Made by a program: the position numbers and the translations under genes
The notes under the pieces: generated by a model
The model's input: only the letters and a program-made list of their open reading frames with translations
Databases searched by the model: none
What the model was told of the DNA's origin: nothing
In this document: one piece after another, positions 8,490 to 24,515 of the stretch
Numbering within the stretch: the first letter of the stretch is position 1
Layout: every line of letters starts with the position of its first letter
Assembly: GCF_014699055.1 (NCBI RefSeq)
Contig: NZ_JACXAC010000004.1
Coordinates: 620,001 to 684,000, forward strand
DNA from: Hymenobacter armeniacus
Lineage (GTDB): Bacteria; Bacteroidota; Bacteroidia; Cytophagales; Hymenobacteraceae
Direction: 5' to 3'
Length of the DNA: 64,000 bases

Positions 8490-9680
8490 ATGGCTAAAGA
8501 AAATTTCGACCGGTCCAAGCCGCACGTTAACATCGGCACCATCGGCCACGTTGACCACGGCAAAACGACCCTGACCGCTGCTATCACCATGGTGCTGGCA
8601 AACCAGGGCCTGGCCGAAAAGCGTGACTTCTCTTCGATTGACAATGCTCCCGAAGAAAAAGAGCGTGGTATCACCATCAACACCGCTCACGTAGAGTACT
8701 CCACCAAAAACCGTCACTACGCCCACGTTGACTGCCCCGGTCACGCCGACTACGTGAAGAACATGGTAACGGGTGCTGCCCAGATGGACGGCGCTATCCT
8801 CGTGGTAGCTGCTACCGACGGCCCGATGCCCCAGACCCGTGAGCATATCCTGCTCGCCCGTCAGGTAGGTGTTCCCCAACTGGTGGTGTTCATGAACAAA
8901 GTGGACATGGTGGACGACCCCGAGCTCCTCGAGCTGGTGGAAATGGAAATCCGCGAACTCCTCTCGTTCTACGACTTCGACGGCGACAACATTCCGGTTA
9001 TCCAGGGTTCGGCCCTCGGCGGCCTGAACGGCGATGCCAACTGGGTTCCCAAAATCAACGAGCTGATGGACGCGGTTGACTCGTTCATTCCGATTCCCGC
9101 TCGTCTGACCGACCTGCCCTTCCTGATGCCGGTTGAGGACGTGTTCTCGATTACCGGCCGTGGCACTGTGGCCACCGGTCGTATCGAGCGCGGCATCATC
9201 AACTCGGGTGAGCAAGTTGACATCCTGGGCATGGGCGCTGCTGCCGGCCTGAAGTCGACGGTGACGGGTGTGGAAATGTTCCGCAAAATCCTCGACCGTG
9301 GCGAAGCTGGTGACAACGTAGGTCTGTTGCTCCGCGGCATTGAAAAAGAAGCCATCCGTCGCGGCATGGTTATCTGCAAGCCCGGCTCGGTAACTCCTCA
9401 CCAGAAGTTCAAGGCTGAGGTGTACGTGCTCTCGAAAGAGGAAGGTGGCCGTCACACGCCGTTCTTCAACAACTACCGTCCGCAGTTCTACCTGCGTACC
9501 ACCGACGTTACCGGCATCATCACCCTCCCCGAGGGCGTTGAAATGGTAATGCCCGGCGACAACATCACCATCACCGTTGAGCTCATCAACAAGGTGGCAA
9601 TGGAGAAAGGCCTCCGCTTCGCTATCCGTGAGGGTGGCCGTACGGTAGGTGCCGGTCAGGTAACCGAAGTTCTCGACTAA
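8490..9680 (+). CDS. tuf: Elongation factor Tu
   Basis: GTPase that delivers aminoacyl-tRNA to the ribosome. The P-loop GHVDHGKTT is at residues 19-27, followed by the switch block [18 protein letters not shown] (G3) and NKVD (G4). The 396 residues match the usual bacterial length. It is the only tuf visible here; there is none after fusA, where many bacteria have one. A strong terminator follows. Confidence 0.98.
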   Translation: MAKENFDRSKPHVNIGTIGHVDHGKTTLTAAITMVLANQGLAEKRDFSSIDNAPEEKERGITINTAHVEYSTKNRHYAHVDCPGHADYVKNMVTGAAQMDGAILVVAATDGPMPQTREHILLARQVGVPQLVVFMNKVDMVDDPELLELVEMEIRELLSFYDFDGDNIPVIQGSALGGLNGDANWVPKINELMDAVDSFIPIPARLTDLPFLMPVEDVFSITGRGTVATGRIERGIINSGEQVDILGMGAAAGLKSTVTGVEMFRKILDRGEAGDNVGLLLRGIEKEAIRRGMVICKPGSVTPHQKFKAEVYVLSKEEGGRHTPFFNNYRPQFYLRTTDVTGIITLPEGVEMVMPGDNITITVELINKVAMEKGLRFAIREGGRTVGAGQVTEVLD

Positions 9681-9696
9681 GCTCCGGCTTATCAGT

Positions 9697-9736
9697 AAAA
9701 AAAGCCGCTCTCGAACCTTCGGGAGCGGCTTTTTTA
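9697..9736 (+). terminator. Intrinsic terminator after tuf
   Basis: AAAAAAGCCGCTC pairs with GAGCGGCTTTTTT around a 12-base loop, ending in a T-run. It separates the tuf unit from the next promoter at 9757. Confidence 0.9.
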
Positions 9737-9756
9737 CGCTGAAACAGAAGGCCATA

Positions 9757-9787
9757 TTTGTTTTGTCCGCTGTTTCTCTTACCTTTG
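9757..9787 (+). promoter_or_regulatory. Promoter for tRNA-Trp-secE-nusG-rplKAJL-rpoB
   Basis: TTTG (9757-9760), 19 bases, then TACCTTTG (9780-9787), an exact Bacteroidota consensus. It is followed by CACTCCC, shared with the rplC and first rpsH promoters. It sits 41 bases ahead of tRNA-Trp. Confidence 0.85.
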
Positions 9788-9828
9788 CACTCCCTTTGGC
9801 GAAATGCGCTTTGCGGGAATGTTTAAAA

Positions 9829-9899
9829 ACGAGTGTAGTTCAAGGGTAGAATAGAGGTCTCCAAAACCTTTGATGGGAGTTCGAATCTCTCCACTCGTG
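9829..9899 (+). tRNA. tRNA-Trp (CCA)
   Basis: The acceptor stem pairs ACGAGTG with CACTCGT and the discriminator is G. The anticodon loop CTCCAAA gives anticodon CCA. The T-stem GGGAG/CTCTC encloses TTCGAAT. It is co-oriented with secE, 64 bases downstream, as often seen in bacteria. Confidence 0.96.
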
Positions 9900-9963
9900 C
9901 AATTTGGGCCAGTTGGCCCGCTCCATGTCGTTATCAGCGGCAACGCTGTTTTTTCCTCAACCA

Positions 9964-10158
9964 ATGGACAAACTGAGCAATTATTTCCGCGCCACCATCG
10001 AGGAAATGCGCTACAACGTGACGTGGCCCTCGACGACCGAGCTGCAAAAAAGCGCCGGCCTCGTGCTGGTTGGCTCGCTCGTGTTTGCCATTGTGGTCGG
10101 CATCATGGACGTAAGCTTTGAGTCGGTGCTTAAAGCATTTTACAACTCGTTTCGCTAG
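9964..10158 (+). CDS. secE: Preprotein translocase subunit SecE
   Basis: Small membrane subunit that clamps SecY in the translocon. The 64-residue single-span form begins MDKLSNYFRATIEEM, contains the amphipathic helix and the NVTWPSTTEL motif, and ends with one membrane segment (about residues 32-54). The frame extends upstream to 9904 but that part has no SecE similarity. It precedes nusG by 13 bases. Confidence 0.95.
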   Translation: MDKLSNYFRATIEEMRYNVTWPSTTELQKSAGLVLVGSLVFAIVVGIMDVSFESVLKAFYNSFR

Positions 10159-10171
10159 TCGGTAAAGTAAG

Positions 10172-10738
10172 ATGGGCGAATTGAAATGGTACGTGGTTCG
10201 CTCAGTGAGCGGCCAGGAAAAGAAAGCCAAAAATTACCTCGAAACAGAGCTCGGCCGGCATAACCTGACCGAGCTTGTGCCGCAGGTGCTGATTCCGGTA
10301 GAGAAGGTATTCGAGATGCGCAACGGCAAGAAGCGCGTCCGCGAGCGGAACCTCTACCCCGGTTACATCATCATCCACGCCGACCTCGGCCACGGTGAGG
10401 TGGACCACATCATCACCAGCACGCCCGGCGTGATCGGTTTCCTCGGCGACAAGGACAAGAAGGACGCAACGAACAACAAACCCGTTCCGCTGCACATTTC
10501 GGAAGTCAACCGCATCCTCGGCATCGTGGACGAAGCCGAACAGCAAGCCGACGCTACCCTCGACAAGCCCTACGTAGTGGGCGAACTCGTGAAAGTGGTG
10601 GATGGCCCCTTCAACGGCTTTTCCGGCAATGTGGACGAAGTATTCGAAGAGCGCAAGAAGCTCAATGTAGTCGTGAAGATTTTCGGGCGTTCGCAGCCGG
10701 TAGAACTCAGCTATACTCAAGTAGAAAAAGAAGCTTAG
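10172..10738 (+). CDS. nusG: Transcription termination/antitermination factor NusG
   Basis: Binds RNA polymerase and links it to Rho or the ribosome. The NGN domain starts WYVVRSVSGQEKKAKNYLE and includes RERNLYPGYIIIHADL. The C-terminal KOW domain holds GELVKVVDGPFNGFSGNVDEV. An acidic insert (around DEAEQQADATLD) lies between the domains, as in other Bacteroidota. The 188 residues are normal. Confidence 0.97.
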   Translation: MGELKWYVVRSVSGQEKKAKNYLETELGRHNLTELVPQVLIPVEKVFEMRNGKKRVRERNLYPGYIIIHADLGHGEVDHIITSTPGVIGFLGDKDKKDATNNKPVPLHISEVNRILGIVDEAEQQADATLDKPYVVGELVKVVDGPFNGFSGNVDEVFEERKKLNVVVKIFGRSQPVELSYTQVEKEA

Positions 10739-10757
10739 GCTTCCATCAGCTATACCA

Positions 10758-10783
10758 CGCCAGTTATTCACTCCGAACTGGCG
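10758..10783 (+). other. Hairpin in the nusG-rplK leader
   Basis: CGCCAGTT pairs perfectly with AACTGGCG around a 10-base loop within the 121-base gap. There is no T-run. It could be part of an L1- or L11-responsive leader for rplKA, but I see no element specific enough to say so. Confidence 0.45.
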
Positions 10784-10859
10784 GGGCTTCCAAACAGGAG
10801 TTTATACCAACTGAGGCAAGCGCGAGTTACGACGCAGGAGCCCAGCCAAAACCAACCAA

Positions 10860-11303
10860 ATGGCCAAAGAAATCAGAGGTTATCTGCGTCTGCAGATAAA
10901 GGGAGGCGCCGCGAACCCTTCGCCGCCGGTAGGACCTGCACTTGGTAGCAAAGGCTTGAACATCATGGAGTTTTGCAAGCAGTTTAATGCTCGCACCCAA
11001 GATAAAGCCGGCCAAGTTTGTCCTGTACTCATCACCATGTACACCGACAAGTCGTTCGACTTCGTGGTGAAGACGGCCCCGGCGCCGGTGCTGCTCATGG
11101 AAGCTGCCAAGCTCCAGAGCGGTTCGAAAGAGCCGAACCGTAACAAGGTGGGCTCCGTGACGTGGGACCAAATCCGCACCATCGCCGAGACGAAAATGCC
11201 CGACTTGAACGCCTTCAAGGTGGAGTCGGCCATGAAGCAGGTGGCTGGTACGGCCCGCAGCATGGGCATTACCATCAAGGGCGACTCTCCTTTTGCTGAA
11301 TAA
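10860..11303 (+). CDS. rplK: Ribosomal protein L11
   Basis: Forms the base of the large-subunit stalk and the GTPase-associated centre with 23S rRNA. The N-terminal domain has the proline-rich [21 protein letters not shown] block. The C-terminal rRNA-binding domain ends around RSMGITIKG. The 147 residues are normal. rplA follows after 20 bases. Confidence 0.98.
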   Translation: MAKEIRGYLRLQIKGGAANPSPPVGPALGSKGLNIMEFCKQFNARTQDKAGQVCPVLITMYTDKSFDFVVKTAPAPVLLMEAAKLQSGSKEPNRNKVGSVTWDQIRTIAETKMPDLNAFKVESAMKQVAGTARSMGITIKGDSPFAE

Positions 11304-11323
11304 TTAAACGGAGAAACGAACAG

Positions 11324-12022
11324 ATGGCACAAGTAAGCAAAAAGCGCAAGGAAGCCCTTGCCAAACACGACCTGACGCAAGTGCGCAGCCTCGTGGAAGC
11401 CGCCAAAGTGGTGAAGGACATTACCTACACCAAGTTTGACGCATCCGTAGATATCGACGTTCGCCTCGGCGTGGACCCCCGCAAAGCGGACCAGATGGTT
11501 CGCGGCGTGGCCACCCTGCCCCACGGCACCGGCAAAACCGTTCGCGTTCTGGCGCTGGTTACTCCCGACAAGGAGGCCGAAGCGCTGGCCGCCGGCGCCG
11601 ACTTCGTGGGTCTGGACGACTATATCTCGAAAATCGAGAAAGGCTGGACCGACATCGACGTTATCATCACCATGCCGGCCGTAATGGCCAAAGTGGGTCG
11701 CCTGGGCCGCGTGCTCGGTCCCCGTGGTCTGATGCCGAACCCGAAGTCGGGCACCGTAACGACCGATGTCGCCAAGGCGGTGCAGGAAGTGAAAGCTGGT
11801 AAAATCGACTTTAAAGTTGACAAAACCGGTATCATTCACTGCTCGGTTGGTAAAGTATCGTTCGATGAAAAGATGCTGGCCGAAAACGCCCTGGAGGTAA
11901 TTCAGACGCTAGGTCGCCTGAAGCCTTCTTCGTCGAAAGGCACCTACATCAAGAGCATCACGCTCTCGAGCACGATGTCGCCCGCCGTTCCGGTGGACAG
12001 CCAAGTAAATTCCGCTAGCTAA
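11324..12022 (+). CDS. rplA: Ribosomal protein L1
   Basis: Builds the mobile L1 stalk near the E site. [13 protein letters not shown] and [14 protein letters not shown] are diagnostic. The 232 residues are normal. In E. coli L1 represses its own rplKA message; a similar role here would use the leader at 10739-10859, but that is inference. Confidence 0.98.
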   Translation: MAQVSKKRKEALAKHDLTQVRSLVEAAKVVKDITYTKFDASVDIDVRLGVDPRKADQMVRGVATLPHGTGKTVRVLALVTPDKEAEALAAGADFVGLDDYISKIEKGWTDIDVIITMPAVMAKVGRLGRVLGPRGLMPNPKSGTVTTDVAKAVQEVKAGKIDFKVDKTGIIHCSVGKVSFDEKMLAENALEVIQTLGRLKPSSSKGTYIKSITLSSTMSPAVPVDSQVNSAS

Positions 12023-12037
12023 TTAACCCAACCAAAC

Positions 12038-12586
12038 ATGACTCGGGAAGAAAAACAAGCCCTCGTGGATGAGTTGAGCGGAAAAATGCAATCGCACAAC
12101 TCGTTCTACATTGTCGATGCTTCGGTAATGTCGGTAGCGAAAATCAACGACTTCCGTCGCCTGGCGTTCAACCGCGGCCTGGAGTACAAGGTGTACAAAA
12201 ACACCTTCATCCGGAAAGCCTTGGATACCCTCGGCCACGACACGTCGGAAATGGATGCCGCGCTGAAAGGCCAGTCGGGCGTGCTGTTCTCCACGGAGAG
12301 CGGTTCGGCTCCCGCCAAGCTGCTGCGCGACTTCTACAAAGCCCAAGCTTACCCCCGCGGTGTTGAGCCCAAGCCCGTGCTGAAAGGTGCTTACGTAGAT
12401 GCTAGCATCTACATCGGCTCGAACCAGCTCGAGACCTTGACCACCATCAAAGGCAAGCAGGAATTGCTCGGTGAACTCATCGGTCTGCTCCAATCGCCCG
12501 CCAAGAACGTTATCTCCGCTCTGTCGAGCGGTGGCAACAAACTGGCCGGTATCCTCAAAACGCTTTCCGAAAAAGAGGCCGCCTAA
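12038..12586 (+). CDS. rplJ: Ribosomal protein L10
   Basis: Anchors L7/L12 dimers to the large-subunit stalk. N-terminal MTREEKQALVDELSGKMQ and central YKVYKNTFIRKAL are family-like. The C-terminal helix that binds L7/L12 ends ILKTLSEKEAA. At 182 residues it is slightly longer than in E. coli. rplA ends only 15 bases upstream. Confidence 0.96.
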   Translation: MTREEKQALVDELSGKMQSHNSFYIVDASVMSVAKINDFRRLAFNRGLEYKVYKNTFIRKALDTLGHDTSEMDAALKGQSGVLFSTESGSAPAKLLRDFYKAQAYPRGVEPKPVLKGAYVDASIYIGSNQLETLTTIKGKQELLGELIGLLQSPAKNVISALSSGGNKLAGILKTLSEKEAA

Positions 12587-12653
12587 GCGCCACTTCTCTT
12601 TTTCGACTTCAACAACAAATTTTCAACAACACTTTTTTTAACAATCTACAGAA

Positions 12654-13034
12654 ATGGCAGATTTGAAAGCATTCGCTGAGCAGCTCGTAAACCTGACGGT
12701 GAAAGAAGTAAACGAATTGGCAGGCATCCTGAAGGACGAGTACGGCATCGAGCCTGCTGCTGCTGCTCCTGTAATGGTAGCCGGTGGCGGTGGCGCTGCT
12801 GACGCTCCTGCTGCTGAGGAGAAGACGTCGTTCGACGTTATCCTGAAAGCTGCCGGTGGCCAGAAGCTGGCTGTGGTGAAACTGGTGAAAGACTTGACCG
12901 GCCTGGGCCTGAAAGAGGCTAAAGAACTGGTTGACGGTGCTCCCAAGCCCGTGAAAGAAGGCGTAGCCAAAGACGAGGCTGAGTCGCTGAAGAAGCAACT
13001 CGAAGAAGCCGGTGCTGAAGTAGAAGTTAAGTAG
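12654..13034 (+). CDS. rplL: Ribosomal protein L7/L12
   Basis: Multi-copy stalk protein that recruits translation GTPases. It has an N-terminal dimerisation helix, an Ala/Pro/Gly hinge (about residues 38-58) and the C-terminal factor-binding domain with KTSFDVIL and [15 protein letters not shown]. The 126 residues are typical. An attenuator-like hairpin follows before rpoB. Confidence 0.98.
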   Translation: MADLKAFAEQLVNLTVKEVNELAGILKDEYGIEPAAAAPVMVAGGGGAADAPAAEEKTSFDVILKAAGGQKLAVVKLVKDLTGLGLKEAKELVDGAPKPVKEGVAKDEAESLKKQLEEAGAEVEVK

Positions 13035-13078
13035 TTTCTGCTCCTGAAGCATCTCCGGACCCGCTTCAAATAAGGATT

Positions 13079-13106
13079 AGACCTGGCAACTTAGCCAGGT
13101 CTTTTC
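13079..13106 (+). terminator. Attenuator-like hairpin between rplL and rpoB
   Basis: AGACCTGGC (13079-13087) pairs perfectly with GCCAGGTCT (13094-13102) around AACTTA, followed by TTTCCTGTTT. It sits where E. coli has its partial L7/L12-rpoB attenuator, and no TAnnTTTG promoter is seen after it, so it probably reduces rather than ends transcription into rpoB. Confidence 0.7.
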
Positions 13107-13271
13107 CTGTTTGTAGCGTGTCAACCGCGCGAGCTACCCAGTTCGCGCTTTTGCTATGTCGGCTAACTGCCTTGTTGCACAGGCGGTTAGGGAGTGCCTC
13201 GCACCGCCGACGGGCCGCCACCCTGGCTTCCCACTTTACGCTTCTGTGTCCATCTTATAATCCCCATCGCA

Positions 13272-17171
<3,900 letters not shown>

Positions 17172-17176
17172 GTTTC

Positions 17177-17254
17177 TAGTGGTTAGTGATTAACGGTTAG
17201 TGGTCAGTTTTTGATTGAGCACTAACCGTTAATCACTAACCATTAACCGCTGAT
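17177..17254. repeat. Two-armed palindrome of degenerate 7-bp repeats (rpoB-rpoC gap)
   Basis: The left arm reads TAGTGGT, TAGTGAT, TAACGGT, TAGTGGT in consecutive heptamers from 17177. The right arm reads CACTAAC, CGTTAAT, CACTAAC, CATTAAC from 17220. Bases 17181-17202 and 17220-17241 are a perfect 22-bp inverted repeat with a 17-base loop. Confidence 0.85.
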
Positions 17255-17443
17255 TGGCAGGCAACAGGAGGCGCTGATTGAGCGACTCTGGTAACGAAAG
17301 ATGAGAAAACGCTTCGGTGAAAGAGGAGCGGGGGCTGTTCCGAGATATGGTCAGTGCAGCATCAAAACCCCCAAGTGAATCTTAATCGAAGGCCTTCCCA
17401 TCATTCCGTTCTGTCAGCAGTTTTAATTTTTCGACCTTTTTAG

Positions 17444-17489
17444 AGTGCCTTTGCCCGACATACCTATCTGTTAAGCAAAGGCACTTTTT
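17444..17489 (+). terminator. Terminator-like hairpin inside the rpoB-rpoC gap
   Basis: AGTGCCTTTGC (17444-17454) pairs perfectly with GCAAAGGCACT (17475-17485), followed directly by TTTTT. It has the form of an intrinsic terminator, yet rpoC needs expression at the rpoB level, so it is either an attenuator or is followed by an unrecognised promoter. Confidence 0.65.
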
Positions 17490-17586
17490 GAAGCGTCAAC
17501 CTGTTTTGATTCTCTTGCGCCCTTCTGGCGAACGGCGAAGAATCAGGCAGCTCAAAGCCAACAGCTACTAGCTTAACCCCAATCAA

Positions 17587-21939
<4,353 letters not shown>

Positions 21940-21957
21940 TCCGCCGTAGGTTTGTAA

Positions 21958-21997
21958 TGGAAAAGCCGACTGGGGTGACCCGGTCGGCTTTTTCTTT
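21958..21997 (+). terminator. Intrinsic terminator after rpoC
   Basis: AAAAGCCGAC (21961-21970) pairs with GTCGGCTTTT, followed by TTCTTTTT. It closes the rpoB-rpoC unit. Confidence 0.88.
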
Positions 21998-22010
21998 TTA
22001 CTTTTCGCTC

Positions 22011-22307
22011 ATGGCAGCACTTCTTGAAATCATAGGAGACTTCTGGTTCATCTCAACATGTATGGCAGTTGCCATGTGCGTTGGACTATTATACTTAGTC
22101 TTAAACCGTGAGTCATTATTAGTTCGCTCAGTGGGTACACTATTAAGCTTTGTCGTAGCTACGCTTATTGAATACAAGTTTGGTAAAATATTAAGTGAAC
22201 TAGGGATAAGCCCTACGGCCAGAATAGTCTTGTTCATCCCTTTAATGGTAGGACTATGCACTGTGTTGTTCTTTCCAAAAGAGCACAGAAGGACATCACA
22301 ACTGTAA
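22011..22307 (+). CDS. Small membrane protein of unknown function, low GC
   Basis: A 98-residue protein with about three hydrophobic segments (near residues 3-30, 38-58 and 70-88) and a short basic C-terminus (KEHRRTSQL). I recognise no family. The start at 22011 is chosen because the in-frame extension upstream runs through the rpoC terminator. The gene is clearly AT-richer than its neighbours: about 40% GC over the first 210 bases I counted. That suggests recent acquisition. A spurious frame is possible but the codon-scale hydrophobic pattern argues for a real gene. Confidence 0.5.
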   Translation: MAALLEIIGDFWFISTCMAVAMCVGLLYLVLNRESLLVRSVGTLLSFVVATLIEYKFGKILSELGISPTARIVLFIPLMVGLCTVLFFPKEHRRTSQL

Positions 22308-22335
22308 TCAAACGTTTTAATCACACTTGCAAAAC

Positions 22336-22659
22336 ATGCAACCAACCGACCAAAACCCAGACCCCAACGCCATCAACATCGAGCTTTCCGAAGCCATGGC
22401 CGAAGGCGAATACGCCAACCTCGCCATGATTGCGCACAGCAACAGCGAGTTCGTGATTGACTTCATTCGCATGATGCCCGGCCTACCCAAGGCCAAGGTA
22501 AAGGCGCGCATCGTCGTCACGCCCGAGCACGCCAAGCGCCTGCTGCAAGCTCTCACCGAGAACATCGAGCGGTTTGAAGCCGCTTTCGGCACCATCAAGA
22601 TGCAGAGCGAAGCCCCCAGCTACCCGATGAACTTCGGCGGCGCAGTAGGGGAAGCCTAA
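22336..22659 (+). CDS. DUF3467 family protein
   Basis: A 107-residue conserved protein of unknown role. The family block EGEYANLAMIAHSNSEFVIDF, then MMPGLPKAKVKARIVVTPEHAKRLLQAL, is unmistakable. From memory this family often sits next to RNA polymerase genes in Bacteroidota, which matches its place here. I chose ATG 22336 over the TTG at 22327. GC content returns to the chromosomal norm, unlike the genes on either side. Confidence 0.88.
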   Translation: MQPTDQNPDPNAINIELSEAMAEGEYANLAMIAHSNSEFVIDFIRMMPGLPKAKVKARIVVTPEHAKRLLQALTENIERFEAAFGTIKMQSEAPSYPMNFGGAVGEA

Positions 22660-22682
22660 CCTGAACCAATTGCTCTAGCTGC

Positions 22683-22720
22683 GAAAGCGTCTTCATATCT
22701 ATGAGGACGCTTTCTGTCTT
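22683..22720 (+). terminator. Terminator after the DUF3467 gene
   Basis: GAAAGCGTC pairs with GACGCTTTC with an inner CAT/ATG pairing, followed by TGTCTTTAT. It lies 24 bases past the stop. Confidence 0.75.
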
Positions 22721-22751
22721 TATATGACAGGATGAAAACTCCGCCCAATAC

Positions 22752-23318
22752 ATGGATAAGAAACGAATTCGCGGTTTAAAACGACACTTACGCAATCACC
22801 AGCAATGGGCGGCAATTCAGGAGCCATTCAATGAAGAGCGGATTCGTAAGATGCACTACGATTATGCCCACTTAGGGCTGAGCCCTTGGCGAGTGAATGG
22901 CAAACCGCCAGTTGCCATCAGAAAGCTATGGGTTAGCCGCTTGGTCGCCGATTATAAGGAGTGGCACAAGCAAATGGCAACTCGATACGATGAGTTCTAC
23001 CTAGCGGTGTGGATTTTTGACCCAACCTTCGGTGAATCAGAAGTGGTGGTCGCAATTGAGGAAAAGATGGACGGGTATGTAGAAAGACATGGTGATATAC
23101 TAGACTTGCCACTGCCTCCAGAGTATCAATCGTTGCCCGGAATACATGATTTGCAATGGACTGCTCATGAATATCTCATGCCTTACTGGCCTGACGATTT
23201 CGCAGAAATGGGCAAATGGGTCGCAAGAAAGCCGCACTGGACTGCTGAAGACAGCAACGGCGACTCGCTCGTGGTGGTGCAACTTGGCGTAGTCTGGGTG
23301 GGCCAGATAGCACCCTGA
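22752..23318 (+). CDS. Hypothetical protein, possibly acquired
   Basis: A 188-residue soluble protein with no signal peptide or membrane segment. It has a basic N-terminal stretch (KKRIRGLKRHLRNHQQW), then an aromatic-rich body with many Trp and Tyr (HLGLSPWRVNG, RYDEFYLAVWIFDP, EYLMPYWPDDFAEM). I do not recognise the family. Codon use is AT-richer than that of the flanking ribosomal genes. It is isolated between a terminator and the rpsL promoter. Confidence 0.6.
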   Translation: MDKKRIRGLKRHLRNHQQWAAIQEPFNEERIRKMHYDYAHLGLSPWRVNGKPPVAIRKLWVSRLVADYKEWHKQMATRYDEFYLAVWIFDPTFGESEVVVAIEEKMDGYVERHGDILDLPLPPEYQSLPGIHDLQWTAHEYLMPYWPDDFAEMGKWVARKPHWTAEDSNGDSLVVVQLGVVWVGQIAP

Positions 23319-23338
23319 AAATTAACATCCTCACGCTG

Positions 23339-23370
23339 TTTGCTATTGCGACGAAATAATCCTACCTTTG
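23339..23370 (+). promoter_or_regulatory. Promoter for rpsL-rpsG-fusA-rpsJ
   Basis: TTTG (23339-23342), 20 bases, then TACCTTTG (23363-23370), an exact consensus, 47 bases ahead of the rpsL ATG. Confidence 0.82.
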
Positions 23371-23417
23371 CAAGCCAAATTTTAGGGGCAAACGGCTCCA
23401 AACAAACCATTCGCTAA

Positions 23418-23846
23418 ATGCCAACCATCAATCAGTTAGTACGGAAAGGCCGTGAGGCTTTGACTACCAAGTCGAAGTCGCCCGCCCTTGATTCGTGCCC
23501 GCAGCGTCGGGGAGTGTGCACCCGTGTGTACACCACCACGCCTAAGAAGCCGAACTCGGCTATGCGCAAAGTGGCCCGTGTGCGCCTTACCAACGGTAAG
23601 GAAGTAAACGCATACATCCCCGGTGAAGGCCACAACCTCCAGGAACACAGCATCGTGCTGATTCGTGGTGGCCGGGTTAAAGACTTGCCAGGCGTACGTT
23701 ACCACATCATTCGTGGCGCCCTGGACACCGCCGGTGTAAACGGCCGCACGCAGCGCCGCTCGAAGTACGGCGCCAAGCGTCCGAAGCCGGGCCAGCCCGC
23801 CGCAACGGGCAAAGGCGGCAAACCAGCACCCGGTAAAAAGAAATAA
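23418..23846 (+). CDS. rpsL: Ribosomal protein S12
   Basis: Decoding-centre protein of the small subunit. [17 protein letters not shown] and the [16 protein letters not shown] loop are intact, with the wild-type lysines whose mutation gives streptomycin resistance in other bacteria. At 142 residues it carries an extra basic Gly/Pro/Lys tail (about residues 124-142). Confidence 0.98.
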   Translation: MPTINQLVRKGREALTTKSKSPALDSCPQRRGVCTRVYTTTPKKPNSAMRKVARVRLTNGKEVNAYIPGEGHNLQEHSIVLIRGGRVKDLPGVRYHIIRGALDTAGVNGRTQRRSKYGAKRPKPGQPAATGKGGKPAPGKKK

Positions 23847-23851
23847 ATGAT

Positions 23852-23936
23852 TTAGTTGTTGGTTGTTAGTTGTCAGTTGTTAGGTCGTTCAATCGGCTGA
23901 CCAACTGACAACTGACAACAAACAACTGACAACTAT
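23852..23936. repeat. Two-armed palindrome of degenerate 7-bp repeats (rpsL-rpsG gap)
   Basis: The left arm reads TTAGTTG, TTGGTTG, TTAGTTG, TCAGTTG in consecutive heptamers from 23852. The right arm reads CAACTGA, CAACTGA, CAACAAA, CAACTGA, CAACTAT from 23902. The arms are near-complementary and share units and end sequences with the element at 3766-3857. Confidence 0.82.
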
Positions 23937-23944
23937 ACCATATC

Positions 23945-24412
23945 ATGAGAAAGTCAAAACCGAAGAAGCGCGTTCTGCTGCCGGACCCTAAGTACAAGGA
24001 GACGCTGGTAACCCGTTTTGTGAACTACATGATGTACGACGGCAAGAAAAACCTGGCGTACACCATCTTCTATGACGCCTGCGACCTCGTGGAGCAGCGC
24101 ACCAAGGAGAACGGCCTCGAAATGTGGCGCAAGGCGTTGAACAACGTTATGCCCACCGTGGAAGTGAAAAGCCGCCGCGTAGGTGGTGCCACCTTCCAGG
24201 TTCCGATTGAAGTGCGTGCCGACCGCCGCATTTCGGTAGGTGCCAAGTGGATGATTCAATATGCTCGTCGTCGTGGTGAGAAGACCATGAAGGACAAGCT
24301 GGCCGGCGAAATCATCGCTGCGGCCAAAGGCGAAGGGGCTGCCGTCAAGAAAAAAGACGACACCCACCGCATGGCCGAGGCTAACAAAGCCTTCTCGCAC
24401 TTCCGCTTCTAA
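23945..24412 (+). CDS. rpsG: Ribosomal protein S7
   Basis: Nucleates assembly of the 30S head. N-terminal [16 protein letters not shown], then [19 protein letters not shown] and the C-terminal [13 protein letters not shown] are characteristic. The 155 residues match the family. Confidence 0.98.
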   Translation: MRKSKPKKRVLLPDPKYKETLVTRFVNYMMYDGKKNLAYTIFYDACDLVEQRTKENGLEMWRKALNNVMPTVEVKSRRVGGATFQVPIEVRADRRISVGAKWMIQYARRRGEKTMKDKLAGEIIAAAKGEGAAVKKKDDTHRMAEANKAFSHFRF

Positions 24413-24421
24413 TACAAGTGC

Positions 24422-24511
24422 GAATGACTGAATGGGTGAATGAGTGAATGATTCTAAGCGGAACCATTTACCTCATTCACCCATTCAGCCATTCACTCAT
24501 TCACTCATTGT
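24422..24511. repeat. Two-armed palindrome of degenerate 8-bp repeats (rpsG-fusA gap)
   Basis: The left arm reads GAATGACT, GAATGGGT, GAATGAGT, GAATGATT from 24422. The right arm reads CATTCACC, CATTCAGC, CATTCACT, CATTCACT from 24474, then CATTG. Bases 24428-24444 and 24472-24488 are a perfect 17-bp inverted repeat. Same design as the 7-bp elements, with an octamer period. It ends 5 bases ahead of the fusA ATG. Confidence 0.85.
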
Positions 24512-24515
24512 AACA

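Larger units (their letters stand above)
17172..17586 (+). other. Long rpoB-rpoC gap with three hairpins
   Basis: rpoB and rpoC are usually nearly adjacent, but here 415 bases separate them with no plausible gene. The gap holds a 22-bp palindrome of 7-bp repeats (17177-17254), a terminator-like hairpin with T-tail (17444-17489), and a smaller stem TGATTCT/AGAATCA (17507-17545) with an inner CGCC/GGCG pair. I see no exact TAnnTTTG promoter; TAATTTTT at 17424-17431 is the closest. Confidence 0.7.

Noticed and set aside
23852-24511. Possible CRISPR array in the rpsL-rpsG-fusA gaps
   Set aside because: The repeats are only 7-8 bp, have no spacers, and reverse orientation in the middle; no cas genes are nearby.
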